From the NCBI GenBank assembly GCA_934486635.1, contig CAKSPZ010000002.1, positions 1 to 64,000 on the forward strand: a stretch of 64,000 nt of DNA. The letters are read 5' to 3'. Below, one piece after another: positions 50,335-60,031 of the stretch. How positions within the stretch are numbered: the first letter of the stretch is position 1; every line of letters begins with the position of its first letter. The translations under genes and the position numbers were made by a program. This stretch comes from an uncultured Eubacteriales bacterium (GTDB taxonomy: Bacteria; Bacillota; Clostridia; Oscillospirales; Acutalibacteraceae). Below the pieces are notes generated by a model. The model was not told where the DNA came from. It saw nothing but the letters and a program-made list of their open reading frames with translations, and made no database searches.

Positions 50335-50562
50335 TTATTGATTTTCCTTTATATAATTTACCAATTCTCCTACAGTTCTTATACGATCAATATCCTCGTC
50401 TTGAACTTCTATCTCAAATTCATCTTCTATAGACATTAATATATCTACAACATCTAAAGAATCTGCTCCCAAATCTTCCGCTATATCTGTTTCTGGCGTA
50501 ATAGTGCTTTCCTGTACTGAAAATTGCTCACTTAGTATTTTTTTAATTTTTTCAAGAACCAT
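50335..50562 (-). CDS. acpP: Acyl carrier protein
   Basis: ACP carries growing acyl chains on phosphopantetheine in fatty-acid synthesis. I set the start at ATG 50562 (75 residues; AAGGAGAAG upstream), giving MVLEKIKKILSEQFSV; the longer frame adds 15 residues without family similarity. The attachment site is EDLGADSLDVVDILMSIED with Ser in DSLD (about 37-40), and the rest is acidic as expected. It is not next to fab genes; alone here with its own terminator. Confidence 0.95.
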   Translation of the reverse strand: MVLEKIKKILSEQFSVQESTITPETDIAEDLGADSLDVVDILMSIEDEFEIEVQDEDIDRIRTVGELVNYIKENQ

Positions 50563-50802
50563 AATATACTTCTCCTTAATTAATGTTTTTTTCATAAGAA
50601 AATCCATATTTTATTTGATAAATTAAATATAGAACCTTAACTATGAAGCATCATTGACAAAACACTTCATATAGTATATGCTCTAAAATGTATTTTAATA
50701 TTTTGAATTCTCTCTACCCATATTATTAATAAATAGATTGTTTGTCAATAACTATTTTAAAACTTAGCTAATTTTTTTATAAAAAGTAAAGGTGAATATT
50801 TA

Positions 50803-51642
50803 ATGAAACGAAGTTTTGCACTTATTGGTCATCCAATTATACATTCAATTTCCCCTTTCATTCATAATCGACTTTTTGAAATATCTAAATTACCTGCCCA
50901 TTATAAACTTATTGATATTCATCCAAATAATATTTCTGAACACTTTTTTGCATTAAAACAACTTTCCGGCTATAACATTACCATTCCTTTAAAACAAAGT
51001 ATAATACCATTTTTAGATAGCTTATCCAAAAAAGCTACTCTTTACGGTAGTGTTAATACTGTAAAAAACTCTGATAAAACTTATGGATATAATACTGATT
51101 CATATGGTTTTTTAAGTGCATTAAAAGCTGAAAATATACCTCTTTGTGGCAATGTAACTATACTTGGTTGTGGGGGCGCTGCACGCGTTTTCGGCATGGA
51201 ATCAGTACTTAATAACTGTAACGTAACTTTTGCTGTTCGTCAGCAAAGCTTAGCAAAAGCTAATATTCTTCTAAATGATATTAAAATAAAAACAAAAAAA
51301 AGCGCTAAAGTTACTACTATCGAGAATCTTCCTAATAACATTGATTTTTTAATAAATGCTACACCTATTGGAATGTATCCTGACTTGCAAAGTATTCCTG
51401 TTAATGAATCTTCGTTAAAAAATTGTAAATACGTCTTTGATGCCATTTATAATCCTATGGATACCGTTCTTATTAAAAAAGCTAAATCTATTGGCTTAAA
51501 AGCCATCTCAGGATTATCTATGCTGGTTTATCAAGCTGTTTATGCTCATAAAATCTGGGATAATGTTACGTTCTGCAATAATGATATTTATCAATTAATT
51601 GAGGATTCCAAACATGAACTTAATTCACAATTTAACTATTAA
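50803..51642 (+). CDS. aroE: Shikimate dehydrogenase
   Basis: AroE reduces 3-dehydroshikimate to shikimate with NADPH. The 279-residue protein begins MKRSFALIGHPIIHSISPFI (substrate-binding S-x-S), has GYNITIPLK with the catalytic Lys (about 64-72), the NADP-binding GCGGAARVF (about 122-130), INATPIGMYPD and a GLSMLVYQAVYA C-terminal signature. ATG 50803 follows AAAGGTG. The shikimate kinase gene overlaps its 3' end, so the two consecutive pathway steps are cotranscribed. Confidence 0.96.
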   Translation: MKRSFALIGHPIIHSISPFIHNRLFEISKLPAHYKLIDIHPNNISEHFFALKQLSGYNITIPLKQSIIPFLDSLSKKATLYGSVNTVKNSDKTYGYNTDSYGFLSALKAENIPLCGNVTILGCGGAARVFGMESVLNNCNVTFAVRQQSLAKANILLNDIKIKTKKSAKVTTIENLPNNIDFLINATPIGMYPDLQSIPVNESSLKNCKYVFDAIYNPMDTVLIKKAKSIGLKAISGLSMLVYQAVYAHKIWDNVTFCNNDIYQLIEDSKHELNSQFNY

Positions 51643-52153
51643 TAACATGATTATTAATCATAATATAATTTTATGTGGTTTTATGGGGTGTGGAAAATCA
51701 ACTGTTGGCAAGGAATTATCTTCTAAATTGAAATTAAAGTTTATTGATACTGATGAGTATATTGAAACCCAAACCGGAATGCAAATAAGTCAAATTTTTG
51801 AACAATTTGGTGAAAAACATTTTAGAAATATAGAAAAGATTTCTATTGAAAAAATCTCTAAAATGTCAGGATATATTATATCTACAGGTGGAGGCTCTGT
51901 TCTTAATGAGTTAAATGTATATAATTTAAAACATAATGGAACCATTGTGTTTCTTAATGTCGACTTCCAAAATGCTATTTTAAGATTGTCTAAAAGTTAT
52001 ACTAGACCTTTAATTAAAAATTCTAGTATCGACTCTATCAAAAATAATTTTTTAAAAAGACAAAAAATATACTTATCTGTTGCGGATATTATTGTTGATG
52101 CTAATAAAAGTATTGATGATATCTGTAATGATATTATTAAAAGTATTATATGA
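51614..52153 (+). CDS. aroK: Shikimate kinase
   Basis: AroK phosphorylates shikimate with ATP. The 179-residue product (ATG 51614, TGAGGA about 8 bases upstream, overlapping aroE by 29 bases) has the P-loop ILCGFMGCGKSTVGKEL, DTDEYIETQTG with the shikimate-binding Asp, FGEKHFRNIE, ISTGGGSVL and the lid RLSKSYTRPL. An ATG at 51650 (12 codons later) is a shorter alternative. The longest frame opens with TTG at 51599. Translational coupling to aroE is likely. It is followed by two strong hairpins. Confidence 0.95.
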   Translation: MNLIHNLTINNMIINHNIILCGFMGCGKSTVGKELSSKLKLKFIDTDEYIETQTGMQISQIFEQFGEKHFRNIEKISIEKISKMSGYIISTGGGSVLNELNVYNLKHNGTIVFLNVDFQNAILRLSKSYTRPLIKNSSIDSIKNNFLKRQKIYLSVADIIVDANKSIDDICNDIIKSII

Positions 52154-52184
52154 AAATCGGTAAAATAACAACTTTTACGTAAAA

Positions 52185-52229
52185 CTGTCAAAAAATAGCC
52201 ATTAATTATTAATAAAAATTTTTTGACAG
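52185..52229. terminator. AT-rich hairpin after aroK
   Basis: CTGTCAAAAAAT (52185-52196) and ATTTTTTGACAG (52218-52229) are perfect complements around a 21-base loop. It stands just before the GC-rich hairpin, making a two-hairpin unit. Confidence 0.6.
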
Positions 52230-52232
52230 CTA

Positions 52233-52279
52233 CTGAGGGCCCCCGTACATTATAAATGTACGGGGGCCCTCAGTTTTTT
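52233..52279 (+). terminator. GC-rich terminator after aroK
   Basis: A 19-bp perfect stem (52233-52251 and 52255-52273, core GAGGGCCCCCGTACAT), three-base loop and TTTTTT at 52274-52279. One of the strongest terminators in the window. Confidence 0.9.
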
Positions 52280-52361
52280 CGTTAGGTTTTTCTGCTTGAC
52301 ACTAAAATATTAAGCAAATAAAATATAAATATAAAATATTTTAAATTAGGGGTATCAACTG

Positions 52362-53216
52362 ATGAAAAAATTAATACTAATTCTTTTTATTATTTTGATA
52401 AATCTTATTTTTAGTTCAATGTGTTTTGCTGAAGAAAATTTTATCAATGTTTCTACTTGTGAACAACTAATCAATTATATTAACAATGACTCTTCTCAAA
52501 CTATATGTCTTAACAATGACATCAAATTAAATCAAAATCTTATAATTACTAAATCAATTACTTTAAATCTTAATAATCATTCAATTATTATTCCTAAAAA
52601 TTGTTTTATTTCTTGCGGGAAAAAAGAACCAATTAATAACAATGAAAAGATTCAAAGTGGTACTAAATCAAGTTGGTTTTGTTCTTTATTTAAAAAAGAA
52701 CCCAAAAATAATATATATAAATATTATGACAACATTTGCATAACTTTAAAAAATGGATTAATAAAAAAAGATAATGGTGAAAATGGGCTTGATATATTAA
52801 ATAGCAAAAATATGTTGGCCAAACGTCCTAAATCAATAAATCATGGTCAAATTGCTTGCCCTGACTTTTCAATAACAGCGATTAGTGGAACATTAAATAT
52901 TAAAAATATTACTATATCTGGTGGTAATGGTGGTAATGGTGGTAACGGTACCTGCACTAAAGAAATACATTTCCTGCTAAGTGGTAGTGGAAGCAATGGT
53001 GGTAATGGCGGTAACGGTATTAACATTTTTCACTCAGACATGGGCAAAATATACATTACTGACTCTAACCTTATTCCAGGTCTAGGTGGTAATGGTGGCT
53101 CCGGAGGTGAACCAAATCCAAATTATTGGTTATGGTCTGGGCTTAAAGGAAGCAATGGTAAAGATGGTAAAAATGGTATAATTATAAATGATTTTTCAAA
53201 GTTATATTATCGCTAA
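52362..53216 (+). CDS. Secreted Gly/Asn-rich protein, probable beta-helix
   Basis: The 284-residue protein has a signal peptide (1-24, ending SSMCFA). The first part reads INVSTCEQLINYINNDSSQTICLNNDIKLNQNL in style, a layout of the type 'cell-wall repeat with listed strands', and repeated ILE/Asn strands suggest a right-handed beta-helix. Residues about 183-265 are rich in GGNGGNGGNG and GSNGGNGGNG runs, ending GSNGKDGKNGI. The Gly-Asn repeats resemble collagen-like or PE_PGRS-type low complexity. There is no anchor signal (no LPxTG), so it may be released or bound non-covalently. Function unknown. ATG 52362 has AGGGG nearby. It is convergent with rsgA, 9 bases apart. Confidence 0.75.
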   Translation: MKKLILILFIILINLIFSSMCFAEENFINVSTCEQLINYINNDSSQTICLNNDIKLNQNLIITKSITLNLNNHSIIIPKNCFISCGKKEPINNNEKIQSGTKSSWFCSLFKKEPKNNIYKYYDNICITLKNGLIKKDNGENGLDILNSKNMLAKRPKSINHGQIACPDFSITAISGTLNIKNITISGGNGGNGGNGTCTKEIHFLLSGSGSNGGNGGNGINIFHSDMGKIYITDSNLIPGLGGNGGSGGEPNPNYWLWSGLKGSNGKDGKNGIIINDFSKLYYR

Positions 53217-53225
53217 AGATATTAA

Positions 53226-54110
53226 TTAACGTTTCCAAAATTTTATATCCTTTATCTCGTTATATATGTTTAAGTAACTGTTATAACGAGATTTATTTAT
53301 ATGCCCATCATTTACAGCTTTGATAACTGCACATCCCTTTTCCCCTATATGATTACATGAGCTAAACTTACACTCATTCATATATGGTGCAAAATCTTTA
53401 AATGTAAATTTAATTTCATTTTTATCTATTATATTAAATTTACTTAAATCAATACTTGAGAAACCCGGTGTATCTGCTATATATCCGCCACCCTCCAATG
53501 GATACAATTCTACATGCCTGGTCGTATGCTTTCCTCTCTTTAATTTTTGACTAATGTCTCCAGTTTCAAGTAATAAATTTTCATCTATACAATTTAAAAG
53601 AGTTGATTTGCCAACTCCAGAGTTTCCTGTAAAAGCTGTTACCTTTAAAGGTAACAGCTTTTTAATTCTTTCATGTGATTCTTTATCATATTTTGATGTT
53701 AATATAGTTTCTATACCCGCTGACTTATATATCTTGACAATATCATTAGCATCTCCTAAATCAGTCTTTGATACTACTAATATTGGTTTGATATTATTAT
53801 AATAAGATATTGATATAAGTTTATCTATAACTACAGTATTTGGATTAGGATTAACAATAGAGGAAACTATTATTAATTGATCTATATTTGAGATTGGTGG
53901 TCTTATAAGACAGTTTCTTCTAGGCGTTATTTCTTCTATAGAATTATAGCCTTCATCCGCTATAGATATAATAACGTTATCCCCAATATATGGCTTTAAG
54001 TTATTTTTTCTAAAGTTTCCTCTCGCCTTGCATTCATATATTCCGTCTTCTGTGTTTACATAATAAAATCCACCAATACCCTTTAATATTACACCTTTTC
54101 TACAAGACAT
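53226..54110 (-). CDS. rsgA: Ribosome small-subunit biogenesis GTPase RsgA
   Basis: RsgA is the circularly permuted GTPase that acts late in 30S maturation. The 294-residue protein has an N-terminal OB-fold (about 1-70), then G4 SKTDLGD, G1 GNSGVGKST (162-170), G3 DTPGFSSID, in the circularly permuted order, and a C-terminal zinc finger with CKFSSCNHIGEKGC. Start overlaps the prkC end by 11 bases, which implies translational coupling. It closes the leftward cluster beginning with priA, as in Bacillus, where it is a target of PrkC phosphorylation (established there). Confidence 0.95.
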   Translation of the reverse strand: MSCRKGVILKGIGGFYYVNTEDGIYECKARGNFRKNNLKPYIGDNVIISIADEGYNSIEEITPRRNCLIRPPISNIDQLIIVSSIVNPNPNTVVIDKLISISYYNNIKPILVVSKTDLGDANDIVKIYKSAGIETILTSKYDKESHERIKKLLPLKVTAFTGNSGVGKSTLLNCIDENLLLETGDISQKLKRGKHTTRHVELYPLEGGGYIADTPGFSSIDLSKFNIIDKNEIKFTFKDFAPYMNECKFSSCNHIGEKGCAVIKAVNDGHINKSRYNSYLNIYNEIKDIKFWKR

Positions 54111-56184
54111 TTTTTCTTACCTTTCCAACTTTGGTTTGTGTTAAAGTATTACTTTGGTTTCCTTTTTTTTGTAAATTATCAGATGATTGATTATTAGGTA
54201 TTGAAGAAGATGCCGTTGTCGTTGTATCCGTATAATTATACTTTTCTAAAACCCTTACTGAACCTGCACCAAAATCAGCTTCATATACTCTATATTTTTG
54301 ATTATCAAGTGTTACAACTATGCTTTTTGAATTTCCTGAACCTTTGATTGTAAAAGAATAATTAGAATTATATGCTGGAACTATTGTTTTAGAATTATTG
54401 GTATCTACTACTCCATTAATATAAACTTTCATATTTACTTCATGACTAACATTTGATGGTAAATCAACAACAATATTTAACGTTTTTTCGGCATCCTCAC
54501 CTGAACTTACAGTTAATGTAACAGAACTTCCTTCATCAACCTCTACTCCTGGTAAAGGATTAACAGATAAAACTGTATCTTTAGGTTTTGAACTATTTTC
54601 TTTTTTTATATTGTTAGATACTTTTAAACCTTTTTCCACTATTTCTCTAGTAGCTTCATCAAACGACTTATTAATTACATTTGGTACTTCTACTTTTTTG
54701 TTGGCAGGCCCTTTGCTTACTAATATACGTACAATGCTATTAACCACAACTTCCGTACCCTCTTTTGGGTCAGTACCCTTTACAATTCCTTCTGCAGTTT
54801 CACTATCCTCTATAGTCAGTACTTCATATGCTAAGCCTGCTTCTTTAATTTTAGCTTTTGCCGCATCTAAATTTGAACCTCGTACTGTTGGAATAGTAAC
54901 TAATGTTCCAGAACTATTTACTACCAATGTTACCTTAGAATTTTCTTTTATTTTTTTACTTCCTGCTTTTGGATTCTGATCAATTATTATTCCTTCCGGT
55001 TTATTTGGATCATAAGCTTGTTCAATATCCCATTCAAATTTATAACTTTCATTATCCACAACATCCATTAATTTCATACCTAAAAAATTAGGAACATCTA
55101 CGTCCTTATTTCCTAAGCCAAACCATCCGGAAAATAAACCTATTACCATAACTAAAATAAATATGGCTAGTGCTATCCCTACGCCTATTAATATATTAAT
55201 TGCCCTTGATTTTTTACTATTCATTTCCTCTTCTTCATCATGCATATACCCATCTGAATATCCGGATTTTAATTTTGAATCTTTTATACTATTTATTGCA
55301 TCTAAATATTTTGTAGGATCTTCATCATTAAAATATTTATACTCAAATCTTATACTTGGATTTTTTCTAAATGCATCTATTGCCTGTAACATTTCCGATG
55401 CAGAATTGTATCTATGTTCCGGATTTTTTTGCATTGCTTTGAGAGTAATATCCTCTAATCCTTCCGGTATATCAGGATTAATATCTCGTAACTTTTTAGG
55501 CTCAGTTTGCATTTGCATTATCGCTACAGATACTGCATTATCTGCTTCAAATGGAAGCTTTCCGGTCAACATTTCATACAGCATTACTCCAACTGAATAT
55601 ATATCAGCTTTTTCGTTAGTTACATCTCCTCGAGCTTGTTCCGGAGAAATATAATGCACAGAACCTATAGCTTTATCTGTCATTGTACGTGTTTCTTTAT
55701 TTGAAAATCTTGCTATACCAAAATCTGTAACCTTTATTGTGCCATCTTTCAATAGCATAATATTTTGAGGCTTAATATCTCTATGTACTATCCCCTTATC
55801 ATGCGCATGTTCTAATGCTTTTAAAATTTGAACTGTAAAATGAACTGCATCTCTCCATTTTATGACCTTTTGTTTATCAATATATTCTTTTAGTGTTATT
55901 CCATCAATATTTTCCATTACAATGTACTGTATTCTATCTCCAAAACTTACGTCATATACCTTTACAATGTTTGGGTGCGATAATACGGCTATCGCTTTTG
56001 ACTCATTTTTAAATCTTCTGATAAAATCTTGATTTCCTAAAAATTCATCTTTTAAAATTTTTATTGCTACAGTGCGATCATCTATTATATCATAAGCACT
56101 ATAAACTCTTGCCATTCCTCCACAACCAAGCAATTCGTTTATCTCATAACGACCATCTAACCTTTTGCCGATATACTTATCCAT
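54100..56184 (-). CDS. prkC: Ser/Thr protein kinase PrkC/PknB with PASTA domains
   Basis: PrkC senses peptidoglycan fragments and phosphorylates cytoplasmic targets. The 694-residue protein has a complete kinase domain (about 12-272): glycine loop LGCGGMARVY, VAIKIL with the conserved Lys, HRDIKPQN, DFGIAR and SPEQARGD. One membrane segment (about 329-352) is followed by three PASTA repeats (about 362-565; each with VPN or VPT starts and ending VSKG or similar) and a C-terminal domain to 694. It contrasts with the pseudokinase at 17696. prpC lies 22 bases upstream, rsgA overlaps downstream. In Bacillus PrkC triggers spore germination in response to muropeptides. Confidence 0.96.
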   Translation of the reverse strand: MDKYIGKRLDGRYEINELLGCGGMARVYSAYDIIDDRTVAIKILKDEFLGNQDFIRRFKNESKAIAVLSHPNIVKVYDVSFGDRIQYIVMENIDGITLKEYIDKQKVIKWRDAVHFTVQILKALEHAHDKGIVHRDIKPQNIMLLKDGTIKVTDFGIARFSNKETRTMTDKAIGSVHYISPEQARGDVTNEKADIYSVGVMLYEMLTGKLPFEADNAVSVAIMQMQTEPKKLRDINPDIPEGLEDITLKAMQKNPEHRYNSASEMLQAIDAFRKNPSIRFEYKYFNDEDPTKYLDAINSIKDSKLKSGYSDGYMHDEEEEMNSKKSRAINILIGVGIALAIFILVMVIGLFSGWFGLGNKDVDVPNFLGMKLMDVVDNESYKFEWDIEQAYDPNKPEGIIIDQNPKAGSKKIKENSKVTLVVNSSGTLVTIPTVRGSNLDAAKAKIKEAGLAYEVLTIEDSETAEGIVKGTDPKEGTEVVVNSIVRILVSKGPANKKVEVPNVINKSFDEATREIVEKGLKVSNNIKKENSSKPKDTVLSVNPLPGVEVDEGSSVTLTVSSGEDAEKTLNIVVDLPSNVSHEVNMKVYINGVVDTNNSKTIVPAYNSNYSFTIKGSGNSKSIVVTLDNQKYRVYEADFGAGSVRVLEKYNYTDTTTTASSSIPNNQSSDNLQKKGNQSNTLTQTKVGKVRKNVL

Positions 56185-56206
56185 AGTTATTCACTCCTAT
56201 AAGCTT

Positions 56207-56938
56207 TTATTTTTCACTTAATATTATTACTGTAATATTGTCACTTCCACCATTTTTATTTGCTAAGGTTATAAGCTGATCTACAACATTTTCTGTTGGA
56301 TTATTTAAGTAACAATTTAAAATTTCTTTTTCACTTATGCAATTCGTTAACCCATCGGTACAAATAAGAATTGATTTTTCTTTATTTTTTATTGTTTCAA
56401 AATAATCTATTTCTACATTTTTATTTATTCCTAACGCACGCGTAATAATATTTTTATTAGGATGACTCTTAGCTTGCTCATGTGTAATTTCGCCATCATC
56501 TATCATTTGCTGAACCATAGAATGATCCACCGTAAGTTGTTTTATATTATCCTTTGATAATAAATATGCTCTGCTATCACCTACATGAGATATATGAATT
56601 TTATTTTTATAAATAGCTACTAAAACTACCGTAGTACCCATTCCTAATAAATCTTTATTTTTGTTCGCTTTATTCAATATTTCACAATTAGCCTTATATA
56701 TTGCATTTTTTAGTAATTCTTTAATTTCATTAGAATCTATTCCTTCAGTATAATTTTGAGTCATAAAATTCTTTATACATTGAGTTGCTAACGAACTTGC
56801 AATATCTCCTCCATTGGCACCGCCCATGCCATCGCATACAACTGCCCAAGTCATACCATCATTAATTTTACCATAGTCAAAGCAATCTTGATTTGAAGTT
56901 CTTTTCAGCCCTATATCACTTTTTCCATATATGTTCAT
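56207..56938 (-). CDS. prpC: PP2C-type protein phosphatase PrpC
   Basis: PrpC removes phosphates from PrkC and its targets. The 243-residue protein has all PPM family metal-binding motifs: GLKRTSNQD, VVCDGMGGANGGD (Asp36 ligand), ISHVGDSRAYLL, LTVDHSMVQ, ITRALG and STD-like SILICTDGLTNCI. It has no membrane segment. It ends 22 bases before prkC and starts 2 bases after rlmN, so the whole set is translated from one leftward mRNA. Confidence 0.95.
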   Translation of the reverse strand: MNIYGKSDIGLKRTSNQDCFDYGKINDGMTWAVVCDGMGGANGGDIASSLATQCIKNFMTQNYTEGIDSNEIKELLKNAIYKANCEILNKANKNKDLLGMGTTVVLVAIYKNKIHISHVGDSRAYLLSKDNIKQLTVDHSMVQQMIDDGEITHEQAKSHPNKNIITRALGINKNVEIDYFETIKNKEKSILICTDGLTNCISEKEILNCYLNNPTENVVDQLITLANKNGGSDNITVIILSEK

Positions 56939-56940
56939 GT

Positions 56941-57984
56941 CTAAACCTCCTTATTTTCTATATTTCTTCTAAGTTGACCACATGATGCATTTATGTCGGA
57001 CCCTAAAGTCCTTCGTACTGTTGCTGGTATTCCTGCTTTAGACAGTATTTGTCCAAATCGTGTAAGGCGTTCTTTGCTACTTTTTTGGTACTCATTTTCT
57101 TTATTTCCTGCACTATTTACCGGTATCAAATTAACATGACATAACATTGATGAAAGCCTTTTTGCTAATTCTTTTGCACATTCATCACTATCATTTACTC
57201 CAGAAATCATCGCATATTCAAATGATATTCTTCGATTAGTTTTTTCTATATAAAATCGACATGCTTTTAGTAATTCTTCTATATTAAACTTCTTATTAAT
57301 CGGCATAGTACGGTTTCTAATTTCGTCATTAGGTGCATGCAATGATATCGATAAAGTTAGCTGAAACTGCTCATTGGCCAAATCATATATTTTATTAACT
57401 ATACCACAAGTCGACAGCGAAATATGGCGCATTCCAATATTTATACCATCTTCTGATGAAACTAATTTAAGAAATTTTATAACATTATCGTAATTATCAA
57501 GAGGTTCTCCCATTCCCATCAAAACTATATTACTAATTCTTATATTATTATCAATTTGAGCAGATTGTATTTGAGCTAACATTTCAGACGGAGTTAAATT
57601 TCTTGAAAAACCACTTTTTCCTGTAGCACAAAACTTACATCCCATCTTGCAACCGACTTGAGTTGATATGCATATTGTGTACCCGTATTTATATTTCATC
57701 AAAACAGACTCTATAAACTCGCCATCATTTAATTTAAATAAATATTTCTGAGTTTCATCATGTTTTGATATTAATTTTTTTTCAATCATAGCATTAGCTA
57801 TATAATAAATGTCTTTCATACTATCTCTCATACTTTTCGGTATATTAGACATTTCATCAAAACTGGTAACTCCTTTTGTTAGCCAAGAATAAACTTGATT
57901 TGCTCTATATTTAGGATATCCTTTATCTATAAAATCTTTTATCAATTCATCCTTAAACATTGATTTTATATCAACTAAACTCAT
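56941..57984 (-). CDS. rlmN: Dual-specificity rRNA/tRNA adenine-C2 methyltransferase RlmN
   Basis: RlmN methylates A2503 of 23S rRNA and A37 of some tRNAs by radical SAM chemistry. The 347-residue protein carries the cluster Cys residues CKMGCKFC (112, 116, 119), GMGEPLDNYDNV, MRHISLSTCGIV, LSISLHAPNDEIRN and the active-site Cys region TRR-TLGSDINASCGQLRRN near the C-terminus. Its neighbours are rsmB upstream (4 bases) and prpC downstream (2 bases). Confidence 0.97.
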   Translation of the reverse strand: MSLVDIKSMFKDELIKDFIDKGYPKYRANQVYSWLTKGVTSFDEMSNIPKSMRDSMKDIYYIANAMIEKKLISKHDETQKYLFKLNDGEFIESVLMKYKYGYTICISTQVGCKMGCKFCATGKSGFSRNLTPSEMLAQIQSAQIDNNIRISNIVLMGMGEPLDNYDNVIKFLKLVSSEDGINIGMRHISLSTCGIVNKIYDLANEQFQLTLSISLHAPNDEIRNRTMPINKKFNIEELLKACRFYIEKTNRRISFEYAMISGVNDSDECAKELAKRLSSMLCHVNLIPVNSAGNKENEYQKSSKERLTRFGQILSKAGIPATVRRTLGSDINASCGQLRRNIENKEV

Positions 57985-57988
57985 TTTT

Positions 57989-59320
57989 TCACCTAACTTT
58001 TTTAAACACTGCTATAAAGAATCCATCTGTCCCATGAATATGAGGCATTAAAGTTAATTGATTTTCTTTATCAAAATCATTTCTTTTAAAATTTAGTGCT
58101 TCATAATCTATCATTTGCGGTTCATATTCTCCACTATGTTCTTTTAAAAATCTCTCTGCAATTTCACTATTTTCAGCTGGATTCAATGTACATGTGGAAT
58201 ATACAATAGTTCCGCCTATTTTTAAAAGATTTGCTGATTTACATAAAATATCATATTGTATTTCAGGTAAATCTTCTATTAAGCTTTGTTCCCTATATCT
58301 TATTTCCGGTTTTCTCCTCATTATTCCAAGACCTGAGCATGGAACGTCACACAAAATCTTATCAGCTTTGCCAGGATTTAATTCTGACTTTCTGGCATCT
58401 CTTTTTTGAGCTTCTATTATTGTTACCCCTAATCTTTGTACTCCAGACTTTATTAAATTCACTTTTGCATCATACTGATCAAATGCAAATATTTGTCCTA
58501 CATTTCCCATAATCTCTGCTAATGTAAATGCTTTTCCTCCAGGCGCTGAACATACATCAATTATAGTGTCACCTGGTTGCGGATTTAAAACCTTACAGCA
58601 AATTTGAGATGCAATATCCTGTACATGAAAGAGTCCTTGTTTATAGCTTTTTAATGAATCTATTTGACCCGTTGACGATAAGTTCAATGCATTTTCTATA
58701 CTAGCATTTTGTACTGACAAGCCTTCACTAATTAACAACTCTTTTAATTGTTTCCTAGACGTTTTTAAATTATTTACTCTTATGTTAATTGGTGGTCGTC
58801 CAACTAAGCTTTTTAAAATTTCTAATGTATTTTTTTCACCATATGCTTTTATCCAAAGTTCAATAATCCATACCGGACAAGAATATTCTATGCTTAAACT
58901 TTCCTTTTTTGATTTTGGCTTTTTAAATGTTTTATCATTTCTTAAAAACGTTCTTAAAATTCCATTTACAAAACCACTTGCTTTACTTTGATGCTTTATT
59001 TTAACTAAATTAACACTTTCATTTACAGCTGCGCAAGAAGGTATTTTATCCATGTATAAAAGTTGAAAAATTCCTATCCTCAGTATTTCTAAAACCTCTT
59101 TTGATAAATTTTTTAAAGGTGTTTTTGAGTATTGTGAAATAACATAGTCAAGCGTTATTTTTCTTTCAAGTACTCCATAGAAAATCGCTGTTGCCAATGA
59201 TTTATCTTTATCTGAAAGCTTATATTTTTTTATTATTTTATCTATTACAATATTAGAATACCCCGACTCAATATTAACCTTTAAAAGTGCCTCTAATGCT
59301 ACTAATCTTGCATTACTCAT
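57989..59320 (-). CDS. rsmB: 16S rRNA m5C967 methyltransferase RsmB
   Basis: RsmB methylates C967 of 16S rRNA. The 443-residue protein has an N-terminal NusB-like RNA-binding domain (about 1-135) and a Rossmann methyltransferase domain with VCSAPGGKAFTLAE (SAM site), FDQYDAKVNLI, DVPCSGLGIMRR with a catalytic Cys and YSTCTLNPAENSE with the second Cys. It starts exactly one base from overlap with the upstream metallopeptidase stop. Confidence 0.95.
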   Translation of the reverse strand: MSNARLVALEALLKVNIESGYSNIVIDKIIKKYKLSDKDKSLATAIFYGVLERKITLDYVISQYSKTPLKNLSKEVLEILRIGIFQLLYMDKIPSCAAVNESVNLVKIKHQSKASGFVNGILRTFLRNDKTFKKPKSKKESLSIEYSCPVWIIELWIKAYGEKNTLEILKSLVGRPPINIRVNNLKTSRKQLKELLISEGLSVQNASIENALNLSSTGQIDSLKSYKQGLFHVQDIASQICCKVLNPQPGDTIIDVCSAPGGKAFTLAEIMGNVGQIFAFDQYDAKVNLIKSGVQRLGVTIIEAQKRDARKSELNPGKADKILCDVPCSGLGIMRRKPEIRYREQSLIEDLPEIQYDILCKSANLLKIGGTIVYSTCTLNPAENSEIAERFLKEHSGEYEPQMIDYEALNFKRNDFDKENQLTLMPHIHGTDGFFIAVFKKVR

Positions 59321-60027
59321 TAATCATTTCCTCGTCTATTGCCTGTTATTAAAATTAATCTCATTAAAGACATTATTGCTGTAAATGTTGCTGCTAAATA
59401 AGTCATTGCCGCTGCCTTTAATACCTTTTTAGCTCCTTCTAGCTCTTCTCCATAAAGTGTATTAGTTTGTTCTAACGTTTCAATAGCTCTTTTACTTGCA
59501 TCAAATTCTACCGGTAATGTCACTAACTGAAAAAGTACTGCTAAGCTAAACAATGCAATACCTATATTAACAATAAAATCATATTGAACAGGTAAAATCA
59601 ATCCAATAAATATAAGTGGAATAGATAATGTTGAACCTATATTCGTTATCGGTACTAAAAATTTTCTTATTTTCATTGGTGTGTACCCATTAGCATATTG
59701 CACTGCATGACCTGCTTCATGTGCTGCTACTCCTACTGCAGCTACTGATGTGGAATCGTACACCGGCCCAGATAACCTTATAATATTTGTTCTTGGATCA
59801 AAATGGTCATTTAAATTCCCTGGTATATACTCTATTTTTACATCTGTAATTTCATTTTGTATTAACACTTTTTTTGCAGCTTCTGCTCCTGTTAATCCTC
59901 TGGTATTTTTTATATTTGAGTATTTTTTAAATGTGCTATCCACTTTAATTTGTGCATAAAGCGATACTATAAGTGCCGGTATCATAAACAAAAAATAAGT
60001 ATAATCAAAATAATAAAAACTGTACAT
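59320..60027 (-). CDS. Membrane zinc metallopeptidase (YugP family)
   Basis: The 235-residue membrane protein has an N-terminal membrane helix, a cytoplasmic loop and GVAAHEAGHAVQYANGYTP with the zinc motif H-E-x-x-H (His103, Glu104, His107), followed by three hydrophobic segments (about 122-225). It is a neutral zinc metallopeptidase of the YugP type. Substrate is unknown. It lies between fmt (4 bases) and rsmB (overlap of one base), a position common in clostridial relatives of this cluster but not in Bacillus. Confidence 0.9.
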   Translation of the reverse strand: MYSFYYFDYTYFLFMIPALIVSLYAQIKVDSTFKKYSNIKNTRGLTGAEAAKKVLIQNEITDVKIEYIPGNLNDHFDPRTNIIRLSGPVYDSTSVAAVGVAAHEAGHAVQYANGYTPMKIRKFLVPITNIGSTLSIPLIFIGLILPVQYDFIVNIGIALFSLAVLFQLVTLPVEFDASKRAIETLEQTNTLYGEELEGAKKVLKAAAMTYLAATFTAIMSLMRLILITGNRRGND

Positions 60028-60031
60028 AAAT

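Noticed and set aside
55163..55654. 163-residue open frame on the plus strand
   Set aside because: Antisense to the prkC kinase domain, with Ser/Ile-rich translation typical of the complement of AT-rich coding DNA.
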